Source: Gracilibacillus ureilyticus
GTDB taxonomy: Bacteria > Bacillota > Bacilli > Bacillales > Amphibacillaceae
Assembly (NCBI RefSeq): GCF_900111195.1
Contig: NZ_FOGL01000004.1
Coordinates: 141,353 to 205,352 of the forward strand
DNA: 64,000 nucleotides
Direction: 5' to 3'
Below, in pieces: positions 8,077 through 16,993 of this stretch. The notes beneath the pieces were generated by a model, which saw only the letters and a program-made list of their open reading frames with translations, did not search any database and was not told the origin of the DNA. Made by a program: the position numbers and the translations under genes. The first letter of the stretch is position 1; every line of letters starts with the position of its first letter.

Positions 8077-9903
8077 CTATGAAAATAATTCAACTAATCG
8101 AGACCAGAATCCGTCTTCCTGCTCTTCTTCAATTTCTTCTGTTTCCACTTCTTCTTTTACTATACTCTCCGTTTTAATAACAAATTGTACTGTTTCCACC
8201 TTTTCATTCTTCTTTGAAACAAACGATACAGGATCGAAATCTGATTTATCATACTCTTCTATCATTTCATCCACTTCTGCTCGAATTTCATCTGGCATAT
8301 TATCAGTAGCATCTGCCAATTCTGCAGTACCACCATGTAGTTCTCCTACTCCTGTTGACAATGCACCTGTACCGCTTGATAATTCAGCAATTCCGCTGTT
8401 TATCCCACTATAGTTTTCTGCTAACTGGCTAACTCCGTTTGTGTATGAAACTAATCCATTATGAAATTCCTGATAGTTTGTTGATAAACCTGCTATACCT
8501 TCTTGCAGTTGACCTAATGAGTCTGTTACATCCATTGTATCCAGGGAATCTGATAAGTTAGTTGCCATCGTATTTAAGGAGCCGCTCATTTCGTTTAATG
8601 AACCGTTCACTTGATTTAACGTACCTTCAACAGTAAAGAAAACTTCCTTCACCTGATTATAGGTTGTTTTTATCGCTTTTGCTGATTTATATGTTTCCAC
8701 TAATTTATCGACAACATCACTATTAGCCCCACTGCTGTATAAAGCATTGATTTGTTCCTCTGTAATCTCATGTGACGGCATAGCTTCCACCGCTTCGTTT
8801 AATGTGTTCAATGCATTCACATAGTTTTCCTGCAATGTAGACAATCCAGTTGCAGTCTCACTAAGGCCATTACCCATTTGAACAAGTCCATCAGGCAATT
8901 GAGTTAACTGGGTTAAGTCAATGTCACCGGAATCACCTTGCAGCGATTGATTCATTAAAGATAAAGCATCCTTGATCGAAGTTGATGCGTTAATAATTTC
9001 TGTGGATGATTGGCTTATCTCTGCCATTCCGTTATTATATTGCTGTGAACCATTGACTAAATCATTGACACCAGTATCAAGTGTGGCAATTCCTTCCTCA
9101 AGTTCTGCCACACCTGAATTGATTTCTGCTACAGCATCTGCCAATGTTTCCATCTCACCAGTCATCTCATCAACATCAGGTGTCTCAATTGACATGGATG
9201 AAGGTACTGCAGAAATCTCAATTCCATTCAACTCAAAATCTGTCACATCTGCAGATAAAGACATATCCCCTTCTTTACCAGGCATTACAGTATAAGTAAT
9301 TTGCTTATTTTTACCAGCGTTCGCAATGGTAGCTTCCGTTGCCTCAATATTGTTAAATATGGCTGGATCCAATGTCATTGATACTTGCAGCAGGTAGTTC
9401 TGATAAAACGAGTTTTGCTCCGACTCATTTGGAGATGTAGCAATATCAATCTGGAGCTTTCCATCTTTTCCAAGCAAGTTTTCCGGATCTGTTTTCTGAC
9501 CATTTAACGTATAAGTAACATCTACTTCCCAAGGCAGTGACTGGTTATCCATGTTACCTTGATAAAAAAATTCACCTTCTTCTGCTTGGAATGATACTTT
9601 TTGATCTGTTTGTTCTATCTCAGAGAGGTTTGTCAAATTTTTCACAGACTCGTATGGACCATGATCGATGATTTCACCAGATTTCGTTACATCAAACCTG
9701 TTGACAACATACATCGCTTTTTCATCGCCTGTTGCTGAAAGTGTCGCATAAATAACCTCATCTTTATTTTTATATTCTCCATTTGTCCCATCACCACTGT
9801 TGTCAGTTACCTTTTCCTCCTCATTTGGAGCTGCAGACAGCAAAAACGGAGGGAAAATGAGAACAAGAGTAAGCAATACAACAATTATATGTTTTCGTCT
9901 CAT
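8077..9903 (-). CDS. Secreted YhgE-like protein with xxxLxxG repeats, partner of MMPL exporter
   Basis: A 608-residue protein starting at the ATG with AAGGAG upstream, 4 bases after the exporter stop. A signal peptide (MRRKHIIVVLLTLVLIFPPF...LSAAP) is followed by a beta-rich region and then two long helical stretches of xxxLxxG heptads (VAELEEGIATLDTG; GIAELSSGTGALSTGV), typical of YhgE/Pip-type proteins. There is an acidic C-terminal tail and no second membrane segment. Such proteins accompany MMPL transporters and probably form a periplasm-like bridging or docking rod. Co-transcribed with the exporter, ending at the terminator just downstream. Confidence 0.85.
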   Translation of the reverse strand: MRRKHIIVVLLTLVLIFPPFLLSAAPNEEEKVTDNSGDGTNGEYKNKDEVIYATLSATGDEKAMYVVNRFDVTKSGEIIDHGPYESVKNLTNLSEIEQTDQKVSFQAEEGEFFYQGNMDNQSLPWEVDVTYTLNGQKTDPENLLGKDGKLQIDIATSPNESEQNSFYQNYLLQVSMTLDPAIFNNIEATEATIANAGKNKQITYTVMPGKEGDMSLSADVTDFELNGIEISAVPSSMSIETPDVDEMTGEMETLADAVAEINSGVAELEEGIATLDTGVNDLVNGSQQYNNGMAEISQSSTEIINASTSIKDALSLMNQSLQGDSGDIDLTQLTQLPDGLVQMGNGLSETATGLSTLQENYVNALNTLNEAVEAMPSHEITEEQINALYSSGANSDVVDKLVETYKSAKAIKTTYNQVKEVFFTVEGTLNQVNGSLNEMSGSLNTMATNLSDSLDTMDVTDSLGQLQEGIAGLSTNYQEFHNGLVSYTNGVSQLAENYSGINSGIAELSSGTGALSTGVGELHGGTAELADATDNMPDEIRAEVDEMIEEYDKSDFDPVSFVSKKNEKVETVQFVIKTESIVKEEVETEEIEEEQEDGFWSRLVELFS

Positions 9904-9907
9904 ATTA

Positions 9908-11923
9908 TCATGACTCCTTATAATAATTTGCATTCAATGTTGTTTTGTTAATCACTTTGTCAAAAACCAGAAGCATTGCCGGAAGGAAACAAATTACCAT
10001 CACAAAAGCAAGCAATGCTCCCCTTCCTAACAGCAGTCCTATAGATGACACTACCGGATTGGAAGAGGTCCCCCATAAGATAAAACCTACACTCGATAGA
10101 ATAGATGCTGATACTGCTATAGAGAAAATCTTCTCATCTAACGTCTGTTTAATTGCACGTAATGCAGACATTTGCTGTCGGTTCTCCTTATAACCCTCCA
10201 TTAGAAGGATCGCATAGTCAACCGTTGCAGCAAGCTGCACTGTGCTTATAATTAAATAACCTACATATACAAGGGAGGAATTTGTAAAATACGGAAAAGC
10301 TAAGTTGATCCATACTGCCGCTTGTATTGTAAGCAATAACACGATTGGGATAGACAATGAACGAAAAGTTAGCAATAACACAATGGCAATCGTTATTACT
10401 GTCAATAAATTGACTACTGTATTATCCTTTTCCACCGTGTGTTTAATATCGTACAGTGTTACACTTTCCCCAAGTGTATGGCTTGCATCTCCATAATACG
10501 ATTCTGCCAGTTCCTTCACATTTTCAACAAGTGAAAATGCCCGCTCTCCTTCAGTAGCTGTCTTACCATATATTATTATTCTGCTGTACTTCTCCGAATA
10601 AAACTGTTCTGTTACTGATTCATCGAGATATTCAGGGGGAATCACAGGACTAACTGCATTTACGTAGGCAAGTACACTTGTTACATCCGGAAGGTTATCC
10701 AAATCCTGAACAAGTTCATCCTCTTTTGCGGTATCGCCTTTTGGTACAAGAAGTACAACAGGTGTTGACTTACCAAAGGTTTCCTCTATTTCGATTATAT
10801 CCCTTCCTGCCCTTGTCTCCTCAGGCTGATCACCAATTCCATAAATAAAATTAGTATTACTCTGTGCAAGGAAAGCAGGAATGATAATGATTAAGACTAC
10901 GAGAATACTAGGTATTTTTAACTTAATAATTCTTCTCCCAACATTCTTAAACTTCGGAATAATAGGTTTATGCTGGGTTTTGTCCATCCATTTGTATAAC
11001 CAAAGTGTCAGTGCAGGTAAGAAAACCATGACACTAATAAAACTTAACACAATCCCTTTTACAAGGTTGACTCCTAAGTCTGATCCAATCTCGAATTTCA
11101 TAAAAGTTAATGCTATGAATCCAAAAAAAGTAGTTGATGCACTTGCAGCAATTGCAGGGAAAGACTTTTTCATTGCTAATTGCATCGCTTCTTTCGGATC
11201 GGCTACCTTCTCCCTGTAATCTGAGAAACTGTGCAGCAGAAAGATAGCATAATCCAACGAGACTGCCAGTTGAAGAATTGGGGCAACCGATTGGGTAACA
11301 AATGAAACTTCCCCAATAAAAATATTTGTTCCAAGATTAATCAGAACAGACACACCAATTGCTATTAGGAAAAACAATGGTTCAATCCACGAATTGGTTG
11401 AAATCACTAATATTATTATGATAATCGGTACAAGCAATGCAGCTGCATACATCGATTCTTTTCCCGCCATCGTCTGTGAGGTGGCAGTGTTTAAAGCTTC
11501 TCCGGACATTGCATTTTCCTCACCGATTATCTCATAAATAGCATTGGTTACTTCTACCTCATCACCATCTCGGATACTTAATGTGATTAAGGCATTGTTG
11601 TCTTTATAATATGTTTCGACAGTATCCTTATCTGCCATTTCAATCGGTGTTTTTAAATCAATGGCGTCATCAAGCCACATTACATCAGAAACACCATCAA
11701 TTGAAGAAAGCTGTTCTTTATAGTGCAGACCTTCCTGTATGGTGACATCCTGTAACATCACCCGGACATTTTGTGTAGATCCTTCAAATTCTTCATCCAT
11801 CACTTCCATTGCATTGGTAGATGGAGCATCTTCAGGTAAGTAATCTACCATATTGTAGTTAACTGAAACAAAAAACTGTGCAATCGAACTGACTGCTGCA
11901 ATGACCATGAAGGCAATGACCAC
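9908..11923 (-). CDS. MMPL/RND-family exporter (YdfJ/YdgH-like); N-terminus uncertain
   Basis: At least 671 residues with two copies of the RND pattern: one helix, a large external loop, then five helices, twice. Probably exports lipids or drugs using the proton gradient. The first canonical start is a GTG at 11923, but the frame remains open to about 11959 and encodes the expected basic lead (ILKHKKAVVIAF). The only nearby ATG (11966-11964), immediately after AGAGAGG, is one base out of frame; see findings. Ends 4 bases before the xxxLxxG gene. Divergent from the TetR gene at 12124, its likely repressor. Confidence 0.88.
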   Translation of the reverse strand: MVIAFMVIAAVSSIAQFFVSVNYNMVDYLPEDAPSTNAMEVMDEEFEGSTQNVRVMLQDVTIQEGLHYKEQLSSIDGVSDVMWLDDAIDLKTPIEMADKDTVETYYKDNNALITLSIRDGDEVEVTNAIYEIIGEENAMSGEALNTATSQTMAGKESMYAAALLVPIIIIILVISTNSWIEPLFFLIAIGVSVLINLGTNIFIGEVSFVTQSVAPILQLAVSLDYAIFLLHSFSDYREKVADPKEAMQLAMKKSFPAIAASASTTFFGFIALTFMKFEIGSDLGVNLVKGIVLSFISVMVFLPALTLWLYKWMDKTQHKPIIPKFKNVGRRIIKLKIPSILVVLIIIIPAFLAQSNTNFIYGIGDQPEETRAGRDIIEIEETFGKSTPVVLLVPKGDTAKEDELVQDLDNLPDVTSVLAYVNAVSPVIPPEYLDESVTEQFYSEKYSRIIIYGKTATEGERAFSLVENVKELAESYYGDASHTLGESVTLYDIKHTVEKDNTVVNLLTVITIAIVLLLTFRSLSIPIVLLLTIQAAVWINLAFPYFTNSSLVYVGYLIISTVQLAATVDYAILLMEGYKENRQQMSALRAIKQTLDEKIFSIAVSASILSSVGFILWGTSSNPVVSSIGLLLGRGALLAFVMVICFLPAMLLVFDKVINKTTLNANYYKES

Positions 11924-12030
11924 TGCCTTTTTATGTTTTAATATTGTCGATACTATGATTCTTCATCCTCTCTTGCGTAAACAAACATTCCACTTTATTA
12001 TTATATAGACACGATGTTGCTTATTCAACA

Positions 12031-12080
12031 AACAGTATTCTAATATGTGTTAAATGTACAACAGTTTCATAGAATATGTT
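12031..12080. promoter_or_regulatory. Candidate TetR operator, imperfect inverted repeat
   Basis: AACAGTATTCTA at 12031-12042 is mirrored by TAGAATATGTT at 12070-12080 (revcomp AACATATTCTA), in the divergent spacer between the MMPL and TetR genes. The arms are about 38 bp apart centre to centre, so it could be two half sites. Confidence 0.4.
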
Positions 12081-12123
12081 GGATAATTAACAAAATCTCA
12101 ATATTTAAGAAGGTGTTTTTAAC

Positions 12124-12684
12124 ATGGATCGTCGAAAAAAATATACACAAATGGTATTAAAGGAAAGTTTTCTAAAATTATTAAATGAAAAAAATCTCTC
12201 AAGTATAACAGTAAAGGAACTATGTCAGCTGGCTGATATTAACCGTTCTACATTCTATTCCCATTATGCTGATCAATATGATTTATTATCCAAGATGGAA
12301 GAGGAAATTATTGATGATATGACATTATATTTAAATGGCTGTAACTTGACCAAAGAGGATGAAGCGGAACAAGTTACAGAAAAATTGATGGAGTATATTG
12401 TAAAAAACAAAGAGGTGTGTCAAACATTACTTGGAGGAAATGGAAATGCGGGCTTTCTTCAAAAGGTAATGGCTGTTGCGAAAGAAAACATTAAAAAAAG
12501 CGGATCCCTTGAAAATCAATTAAGTGAAGATATAGCAGAATACTGGAGTACTTTTATTGTAAGTGGCGGAATCTATGTAATTAAAAATTGGCTCGAAAGA
12601 GGAATGGACAAAACTCCAAAAGAAATGGCAGGTATGATTAATGCATTTGCTAATTCTGGGTTTAACATGCTTAAAATTCATTAA
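12124..12684 (+). CDS. TetR/AcrR-family transcriptional regulator
   Basis: A 186-residue protein with AGAAGGTG before its ATG. The N-terminal ~60 residues are a TetR helix-turn-helix (ITVKELCQLADINRSTFYSHYADQYDLL); the rest is the all-helical ligand and dimer domain of the TetR_C type common in Firmicutes. It is divergent from the MMPL operon across a spacer with an inverted repeat, so local repression of the exporter and itself is inferred. The inducer is unknown. Confidence 0.9.
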   Translation: MDRRKKYTQMVLKESFLKLLNEKNLSSITVKELCQLADINRSTFYSHYADQYDLLSKMEEEIIDDMTLYLNGCNLTKEDEAEQVTEKLMEYIVKNKEVCQTLLGGNGNAGFLQKVMAVAKENIKKSGSLENQLSEDIAEYWSTFIVSGGIYVIKNWLERGMDKTPKEMAGMINAFANSGFNMLKIH

Positions 12685-12759
12685 ACTCCTTCTCATTTAA
12701 AGAATTGATTGCTTAATTTGTGCTAAGATGATTAAAACGGTACAAGAGGAGATAAAAAT

Positions 12760-13347
12760 ATGATAGTTTCACTGTACGGTCTTGAAGGCGAATTTGTAAA
12801 ACTGGCTGTAATGAACAGCTCACATACAAAGGAATTATTTAATGCAGCTAAGGATGCTAGTATCTGGAGGCATTTACCGAAAACAATTCAAGTGTTTGAT
12901 GATATGCAGTTATTTGTAAATGAAGCAATTGAAAAAATGGAAACAGGAACAGAGATCCCTTTTGTTATCATTGATAAACAATCAGATGAGATTGTTGGCA
13001 GCACAAGGTTTCTTGATATTTCCAACTTCACTAGAAGTTTAGAAATAGGCTGGACATGGTTGACACCGCATGTTTGGGGGACAAAGGTTAATATGGAATG
13101 TAAATACTTGCTTTTGAAGTATTGCTTTGAAAAACTAAATCTGATCCGTGTTCAATTGAAAACGGATGAACAGAATATCCGGTCACAAAAAGCGATTGAA
13201 AGGATTGGCTGTAAGAAAGAAGGGATATTACGTAACCATATGATTCGAAAAGATGGTACATATCGTAATTCAGTGATTTACAGTATTATTGAAAATGACT
13301 GGATTAGTGTGAAACATCAATTAGAGAATACCCTTTACCGTAAATAA
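12760..13347 (+). CDS. GNAT-family N-acetyltransferase (RimJ/RimL type)
   Basis: A 195-residue protein with AGAGGAGAT before its ATG. It follows the RimJ/RimL-like GNAT pattern: EIGWTWLTPHVWGTKVNMECK in the acetyl-CoA region, then LNLIRVQLKTDEQNIRSQKAIERIGCKKEGILRNH, the conserved helix and strand near the C-terminus. It may acetylate an amino terminus or a small molecule; the substrate cannot be read from sequence. It follows the TetR gene on the same strand but has its own spacer and terminator. Confidence 0.88.
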   Translation: MIVSLYGLEGEFVKLAVMNSSHTKELFNAAKDASIWRHLPKTIQVFDDMQLFVNEAIEKMETGTEIPFVIIDKQSDEIVGSTRFLDISNFTRSLEIGWTWLTPHVWGTKVNMECKYLLLKYCFEKLNLIRVQLKTDEQNIRSQKAIERIGCKKEGILRNHMIRKDGTYRNSVIYSIIENDWISVKHQLENTLYRK

Positions 13348-13359
13348 CTTATATAGAAC

Positions 13360-13403
13360 AACTATTTCCCCTTGAAATACCGCGGGTAAAATAGTTTGTT
13401 TTT
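13360..13403 (+). terminator. Intrinsic terminator after the GNAT gene
   Basis: AACTATTTCCC pairs with GGGTAAAATAGTT, followed by TGTTTTT. It lies 13 bases after the stop. Confidence 0.75.
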
Positions 13404-13475
13404 CGACTGTACAAAGTCCCTTTATTCTAATATACTAGTATTATAGTTAAATCATTTTATATTTGGAGGGATATT

Positions 13476-14459
13476 ATGAGTACGAAGACTAAACCGAATG
13501 AGCCAATTGTTACACACATTTACACAGCAGATCCTTCTGCACACGTTTTTGACGGGAAACTGTATATTTATCCATCACATGATCTGGATCATGATGAGCC
13601 TTCTAATGACAATGGTGATCAGTATAAAATGGAAGACTACCACGTCTTGTCGATGGAAGATGTAAGCGCTCCATGTATAGATCACGGAGAAGTATTACAC
13701 GTGAAGGATATTCCATGGGCCAGCAAACAGCTTTGGGCGCCTGATGCAGCATATAAAAATGGCAAGTATTATCTTGTATTCCCTGCAAGAGATCATGACA
13801 ACATTTTTAGAATCGGGGTAGCAGTAAGTGATAACCCTGCTGGTCCATTTAAAGCTGAGGAAAATTACATACCTGGCAGTTTTAGCATTGATCCAGCAGT
13901 TCTGGTAGATGACGATCAAAAAGCATACGTGTATTTTGGCGGTTTATGGGGTGGCCAATTAGAAAAATGGCAGACTGGCAGTTTCATACCAGATGCGGAA
14001 GGACCAGATCCATCTGCGCCTGCTTTAGGACCTAGAGTTGCTGAGTTAAGTGAAGACATGCTGACATTTAAACACGATCCCAAAGAGATAACGATATTAG
14101 ACGAAGATGGGAATCCTATTCTAGCAGGTGACGAAGACCGCAGATTTTTTGAAGGACCATGGGTTCATAAATATAATGGACTTTATTACTTATCTTATTC
14201 AACAGGAACAACTCATAAAATTGTATATGCCGTGAGCGAGAATCCACAGGGACCTTTTACATTTAAAGGAACGATTCTAAAACCTGTTATCGGCTGGACT
14301 ACTCATCATTCCATTGTAGAATTTAACGGAAAATGGTATTTGTTCTATCATGATTGTTCTATGTCAGATGGCGTCAATCACAAACGTTCAGTAAAATTTA
14401 CCGAGTTGAACTATAACGAAGATGGAAAGATTCAGACAATTGATCCATATGGGGAATGA
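13476..14459 (+). CDS. GH43-family glycoside hydrolase (arabinosidase/xylosidase type)
   Basis: A 327-residue five-blade propeller enzyme with TTGGAGGG before the ATG. Catalytic residues are visible in order: base Asp19 (TADPSAHVF), pKa-modulating Asp (SIDPAVLVD), acid Glu (FFEGPWVHK). The full-length GH43 core has no accessory domain. There is no signal peptide, so it likely removes arabinose or xylose from imported oligosaccharides; the exact specificity is not readable. It is a single-gene unit with its own terminator. A sequence resembling part of an AraR site (CTGTACAAAG, ~13406-13415) lies upstream, too weak to call. Confidence 0.9.
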   Translation: MSTKTKPNEPIVTHIYTADPSAHVFDGKLYIYPSHDLDHDEPSNDNGDQYKMEDYHVLSMEDVSAPCIDHGEVLHVKDIPWASKQLWAPDAAYKNGKYYLVFPARDHDNIFRIGVAVSDNPAGPFKAEENYIPGSFSIDPAVLVDDDQKAYVYFGGLWGGQLEKWQTGSFIPDAEGPDPSAPALGPRVAELSEDMLTFKHDPKEITILDEDGNPILAGDEDRRFFEGPWVHKYNGLYYLSYSTGTTHKIVYAVSENPQGPFTFKGTILKPVIGWTTHHSIVEFNGKWYLFYHDCSMSDGVNHKRSVKFTELNYNEDGKIQTIDPYGE

Positions 14460-14490
14460 ACTGTTTCCTTTCTTTAAGCGAGTGAAAACC

Positions 14491-14519
14491 GAGCCGATAT
14501 TAAAATCGGCTCCTTTCCC
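14491..14519 (+). terminator. Intrinsic terminator after GH43
   Basis: GAGCCGAT/ATCGGCTC stem with a 6-base loop followed by CTTTCC. Confidence 0.8.
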
Positions 14520-14604
14520 CCTCCTTAAAAATCTGCAGAAATTATCTCACTACTTTTCATAAAAATAATTAATAACTGAATAATTTAGAAAGGAAGTTTC
14601 GTAC

Positions 14605-14994
14605 ATGTCAAAACTAATCATGCATGTGAGCAGGATTTTCTTAGGCATAGTCTTCTTAACTGCCGGAATAAATGGTTATTTTGTAATTTTTGGTCTCGAA
14701 CCTTTTATAGCAACAAGTCCTGAGGCAATGGCACTGTTCGAGTTTGAGTATTTATTAATTATTGAAAAAACGTTAGAAATTATTTGTGGTATTCTATTAA
14801 TCCTTCACCAGTTTTTACCACTGATATTAATAATATTAGCACCTGTGATTGCTAACATTTTGTTCTTACATATTTTCCTTGATCCATCCCTGCTTATTTT
14901 AGCCATTTTACTAGTCCTCGCACATGGTTATCTTTTGTTTTATTACAGAAAGATTTTTATGCCAATGATTCATAGAAAACACAACCCCAGCTGA
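14605..14994 (+). CDS. DoxX-like small membrane protein
   Basis: 129 residues with four predicted membrane helices and a basic C-terminal tail (MIHRKHNPS), matching DoxX/DoxD-like proteins in size and layout (early RIFLGIVFLTAGINGYF). AAAGGAAG precedes the ATG. Function in bacilli is unclear; quinone- or redox-related roles are proposed for the family. Convergent with the cupin gene; no terminator seen between them. Confidence 0.75.
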   Translation: MSKLIMHVSRIFLGIVFLTAGINGYFVIFGLEPFIATSPEAMALFEFEYLLIIEKTLEIICGILLILHQFLPLILIILAPVIANILFLHIFLDPSLLILAILLVLAHGYLLFYYRKIFMPMIHRKHNPS

Positions 14995-15028
14995 TTAGCA
15001 ACATTGCATTTAATATTACTTTCTCACA

Positions 15029-15601
15029 TTACCTGATGCCAGATGGAAAATCTGTCGGCTGTCCATAGAAATTCACGTAATTAGATCCCTCATTATATTC
15101 TGCCGCAACAGCGTCCGCTTTAGTTAGATGAATCGTCCCAAAAGGATGATTAGGCGGAGCATAGATAGAATACAGCTTTAATGGAATATTTCCTGTATTT
15201 GTAAGGTTATGCCACGTGCCCGCTGGAATGATTATAGCAGAATCTTCACCAGCATATCTTGCAAAGGTCAATTCATTCCTGTTTTTTCCCATTTGGACAA
15301 AACCTTGTCCTTGTTCTATTCTAAGAAACTGATCTACATCAGGATGCATTTCCAGTCCAATATCTTCGCCAACATTTAAGCACATTACGGTCAGTTGTAA
15401 ATGGCTGCCCGACCATAATGCTGTGCGAAATGTTGTGTTTTGCTTAGTTTTATTATGAATATTAATCACAAATGGCTGCTGCCCATAATCTGTTGCTGTC
15501 ATATTATGGGGATTTGGCTGAAACTGCTGATAAGATACAGGATTGGTGAACCCAGGACCGCCACCATATAAAGGGAGGGTCCCGTAAGGATTGCCGTACA
15601 T
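15029..15601 (-). CDS. Cupin-domain protein with Tyr/Gly/Pro-rich N-terminus
   Basis: 190 residues. The ATG at 15601 was chosen (AAAGGTGAG 7 bases upstream) over an in-frame GTG that overlaps this site. Residues 1-45 are rich in Tyr, Gly, Pro and Asn (MYGNPYGTLPLYGGGPGF). The rest is one cupin barrel with metal-site residues (LEMHPDVDQFLRIEQGQG and PAGTWHNLTN). It resembles mannose-6-phosphate isomerase-like cupins. The low-complexity lead recalls spore surface proteins, but that is speculative. Divergent from the ATP-grasp gene. Confidence 0.85.
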   Translation of the reverse strand: MYGNPYGTLPLYGGGPGFTNPVSYQQFQPNPHNMTATDYGQQPFVINIHNKTKQNTTFRTALWSGSHLQLTVMCLNVGEDIGLEMHPDVDQFLRIEQGQGFVQMGKNRNELTFARYAGEDSAIIIPAGTWHNLTNTGNIPLKLYSIYAPPNHPFGTIHLTKADAVAAEYNEGSNYVNFYGQPTDFPSGIR

Positions 15602-15780
15602 ATTACATCTCACCTTTCTATGTTAAAAGTTGATGCATTAACTCAATAAAACGCCTAGACAACATATCTTATGTGCAGCCTCAGAAAAATGCTCCTATGT
15701 GAAATGAAAATATATCTAGCATTTTTTTGAAATCATGCTAAAATTAGATTGTTAAATTGATAATATGGAGAAATGTTAAG

Positions 15781-16593
15781 ATGAAAATGATTTCTTTTAA
15801 TCCCTTTCGCACAATCGGCATTCCGGGAGTCCGGTATATTAAGCCTGAACTGATGTTCCAGGAAATCGAGGAAATTCGTGAGGCTGATCTTATTCTCTTC
15901 CCTGAGACATGGCAAGTGAACACACTCGTGTACGGACTCAAAAAGAAGATCTTTCCAAGTATTGAAACGATCCAAATTGGTACAAATAAAATTGAAATGA
16001 CCCGGGCCTTATGGTCTATCGCAAAACCTTATGTGCCGTATACAGAAATTCTGGCAAATACAACTAGTAATATAGTAAAGATTCTAGATACCTTTCCGTT
16101 TCCTTTTGTTGCAAAAGAAGCAAAAAGTTCCATGGGAAAAGGTGTATACCTCATTGAAACAGAGGAGCAATTTATGAAATATGCCAATCACCATAGTATT
16201 CTATATATACAGGAATATTTGCCAAACGATGGCAGAGACTTACGAGTTTGCTTTGTCGGTGACCAGATATATGCGGCGTACTGGAGAATTGGTCAGGACG
16301 GAGAATTTTTGCACAATGTAGCACAAGGTGGGGAAATCTGTTACAATTTTATACCAAATGATGTACTCGAGCTTGTCACAATGGTTTCGAACACACTAAA
16401 TATCAATCATGCCGGATTTGATATCATTGTTAGTGAAGGGAAAAATTATATACTGGAATTTAATGTTTTGTTTGGTAATCAGGGATTGTCCAATCAGGAA
16501 GTAACTGTAGAACAAGCAATTTATAATTATATTTTAAAAACTTTCTTATCGCCATTCCCAACTGCACCTGCGCCTGGGAAAATTATTTCATAA
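15781..16593 (+). CDS. RimK-like ATP-grasp ligase
   Basis: 270 residues. ATGGAGAA 8 bases before the ATG at 15781 sets the start; an in-frame ATG at 15757 lacks a site. ATP-grasp features: FPFVAKEAKSSMGKGVYLI (ATP-binding Lys and glycine loop), LYIQEYLP, DLRVCFVGDQIYAAYWR, and metal-ligand Glu/Asn in YILEFNVLFGNQGL. Such enzymes join a carboxylate to an amine by an acyl-phosphate. The substrate is not evident and no acceptor-peptide gene is seen next to it. It is followed by a strong terminator. Confidence 0.85.
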   Translation: MKMISFNPFRTIGIPGVRYIKPELMFQEIEEIREADLILFPETWQVNTLVYGLKKKIFPSIETIQIGTNKIEMTRALWSIAKPYVPYTEILANTTSNIVKILDTFPFPFVAKEAKSSMGKGVYLIETEEQFMKYANHHSILYIQEYLPNDGRDLRVCFVGDQIYAAYWRIGQDGEFLHNVAQGGEICYNFIPNDVLELVTMVSNTLNINHAGFDIIVSEGKNYILEFNVLFGNQGLSNQEVTVEQAIYNYILKTFLSPFPTAPAPGKIIS

Positions 16594-16607
16594 TTCAGAA
16601 AAAAATT

Positions 16608-16648
16608 AGAGAAGGAAAACTAAGTCGATCAGTTTTCCTTCTCTTTTC
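16608..16648 (+). terminator. Intrinsic terminator after ATP-grasp gene
   Basis: A 14-bp perfect stem AGAGAAGGAAAACT/AGTTTTCCTTCTCT followed by TTTCAT. Confidence 0.92.
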
Positions 16649-16714
16649 ATATCACTCGCATGTATCTTTAAATAATGTATAATTTAGTTAATAACTTGAT
16701 GCAAGGAGGTTACA

Positions 16715-16993
16715 ATGTTGACACAGCACAAAGATTACCGAATTAAAATTGCTAATCGGGAGGCTCTAATTGGTATTGGCCTTGTCCTGTTTAATTTTAT
16801 CTGGTGGTTTGGTTTCGCATATGGCCTTGGAAGTGGGGATATCGCAGGATATGATTATATTTTCGGTTTTCCTGCATGGTTTTTCTACAGTTGTATTGTC
16901 GGTGTATTGATAATGGCTGTACTTGTTTTTATAATTGTAAAGAAGTTTTTTGTAGAGGTACCTTTTGATGATGAGGAGTTAGAAAAAAGATGA
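16715..16993 (+). CDS. yhdT: YhdT-family small membrane protein, PanF partner
   Basis: A 92-residue protein with two membrane helices (about 20-40 and 52-74), a Trp-rich patch (FIWWFGFAYGLG) and an acidic tail. This is the DUF997/YhdT family, nearly always encoded next to the pantothenate symporter. GCAAGGAGG precedes the start. Its stop overlaps the panF start by four bases, so coupling is expected. Probably an accessory subunit; its biochemical role is undefined. Confidence 0.88.
   Translation: MLTQHKDYRIKIANREALIGIGLVLFNFIWWFGFAYGLGSGDIAGYDYIFGFPAWFFYSCIVGVLIMAVLVFIIVKKFFVEVPFDDEELEKR

Noticed and set aside
13404..13420. AraR-like half site upstream of GH43
   Set aside because: Only about 10 of 16 positions match and no second site is present; too weak to list as a feature.
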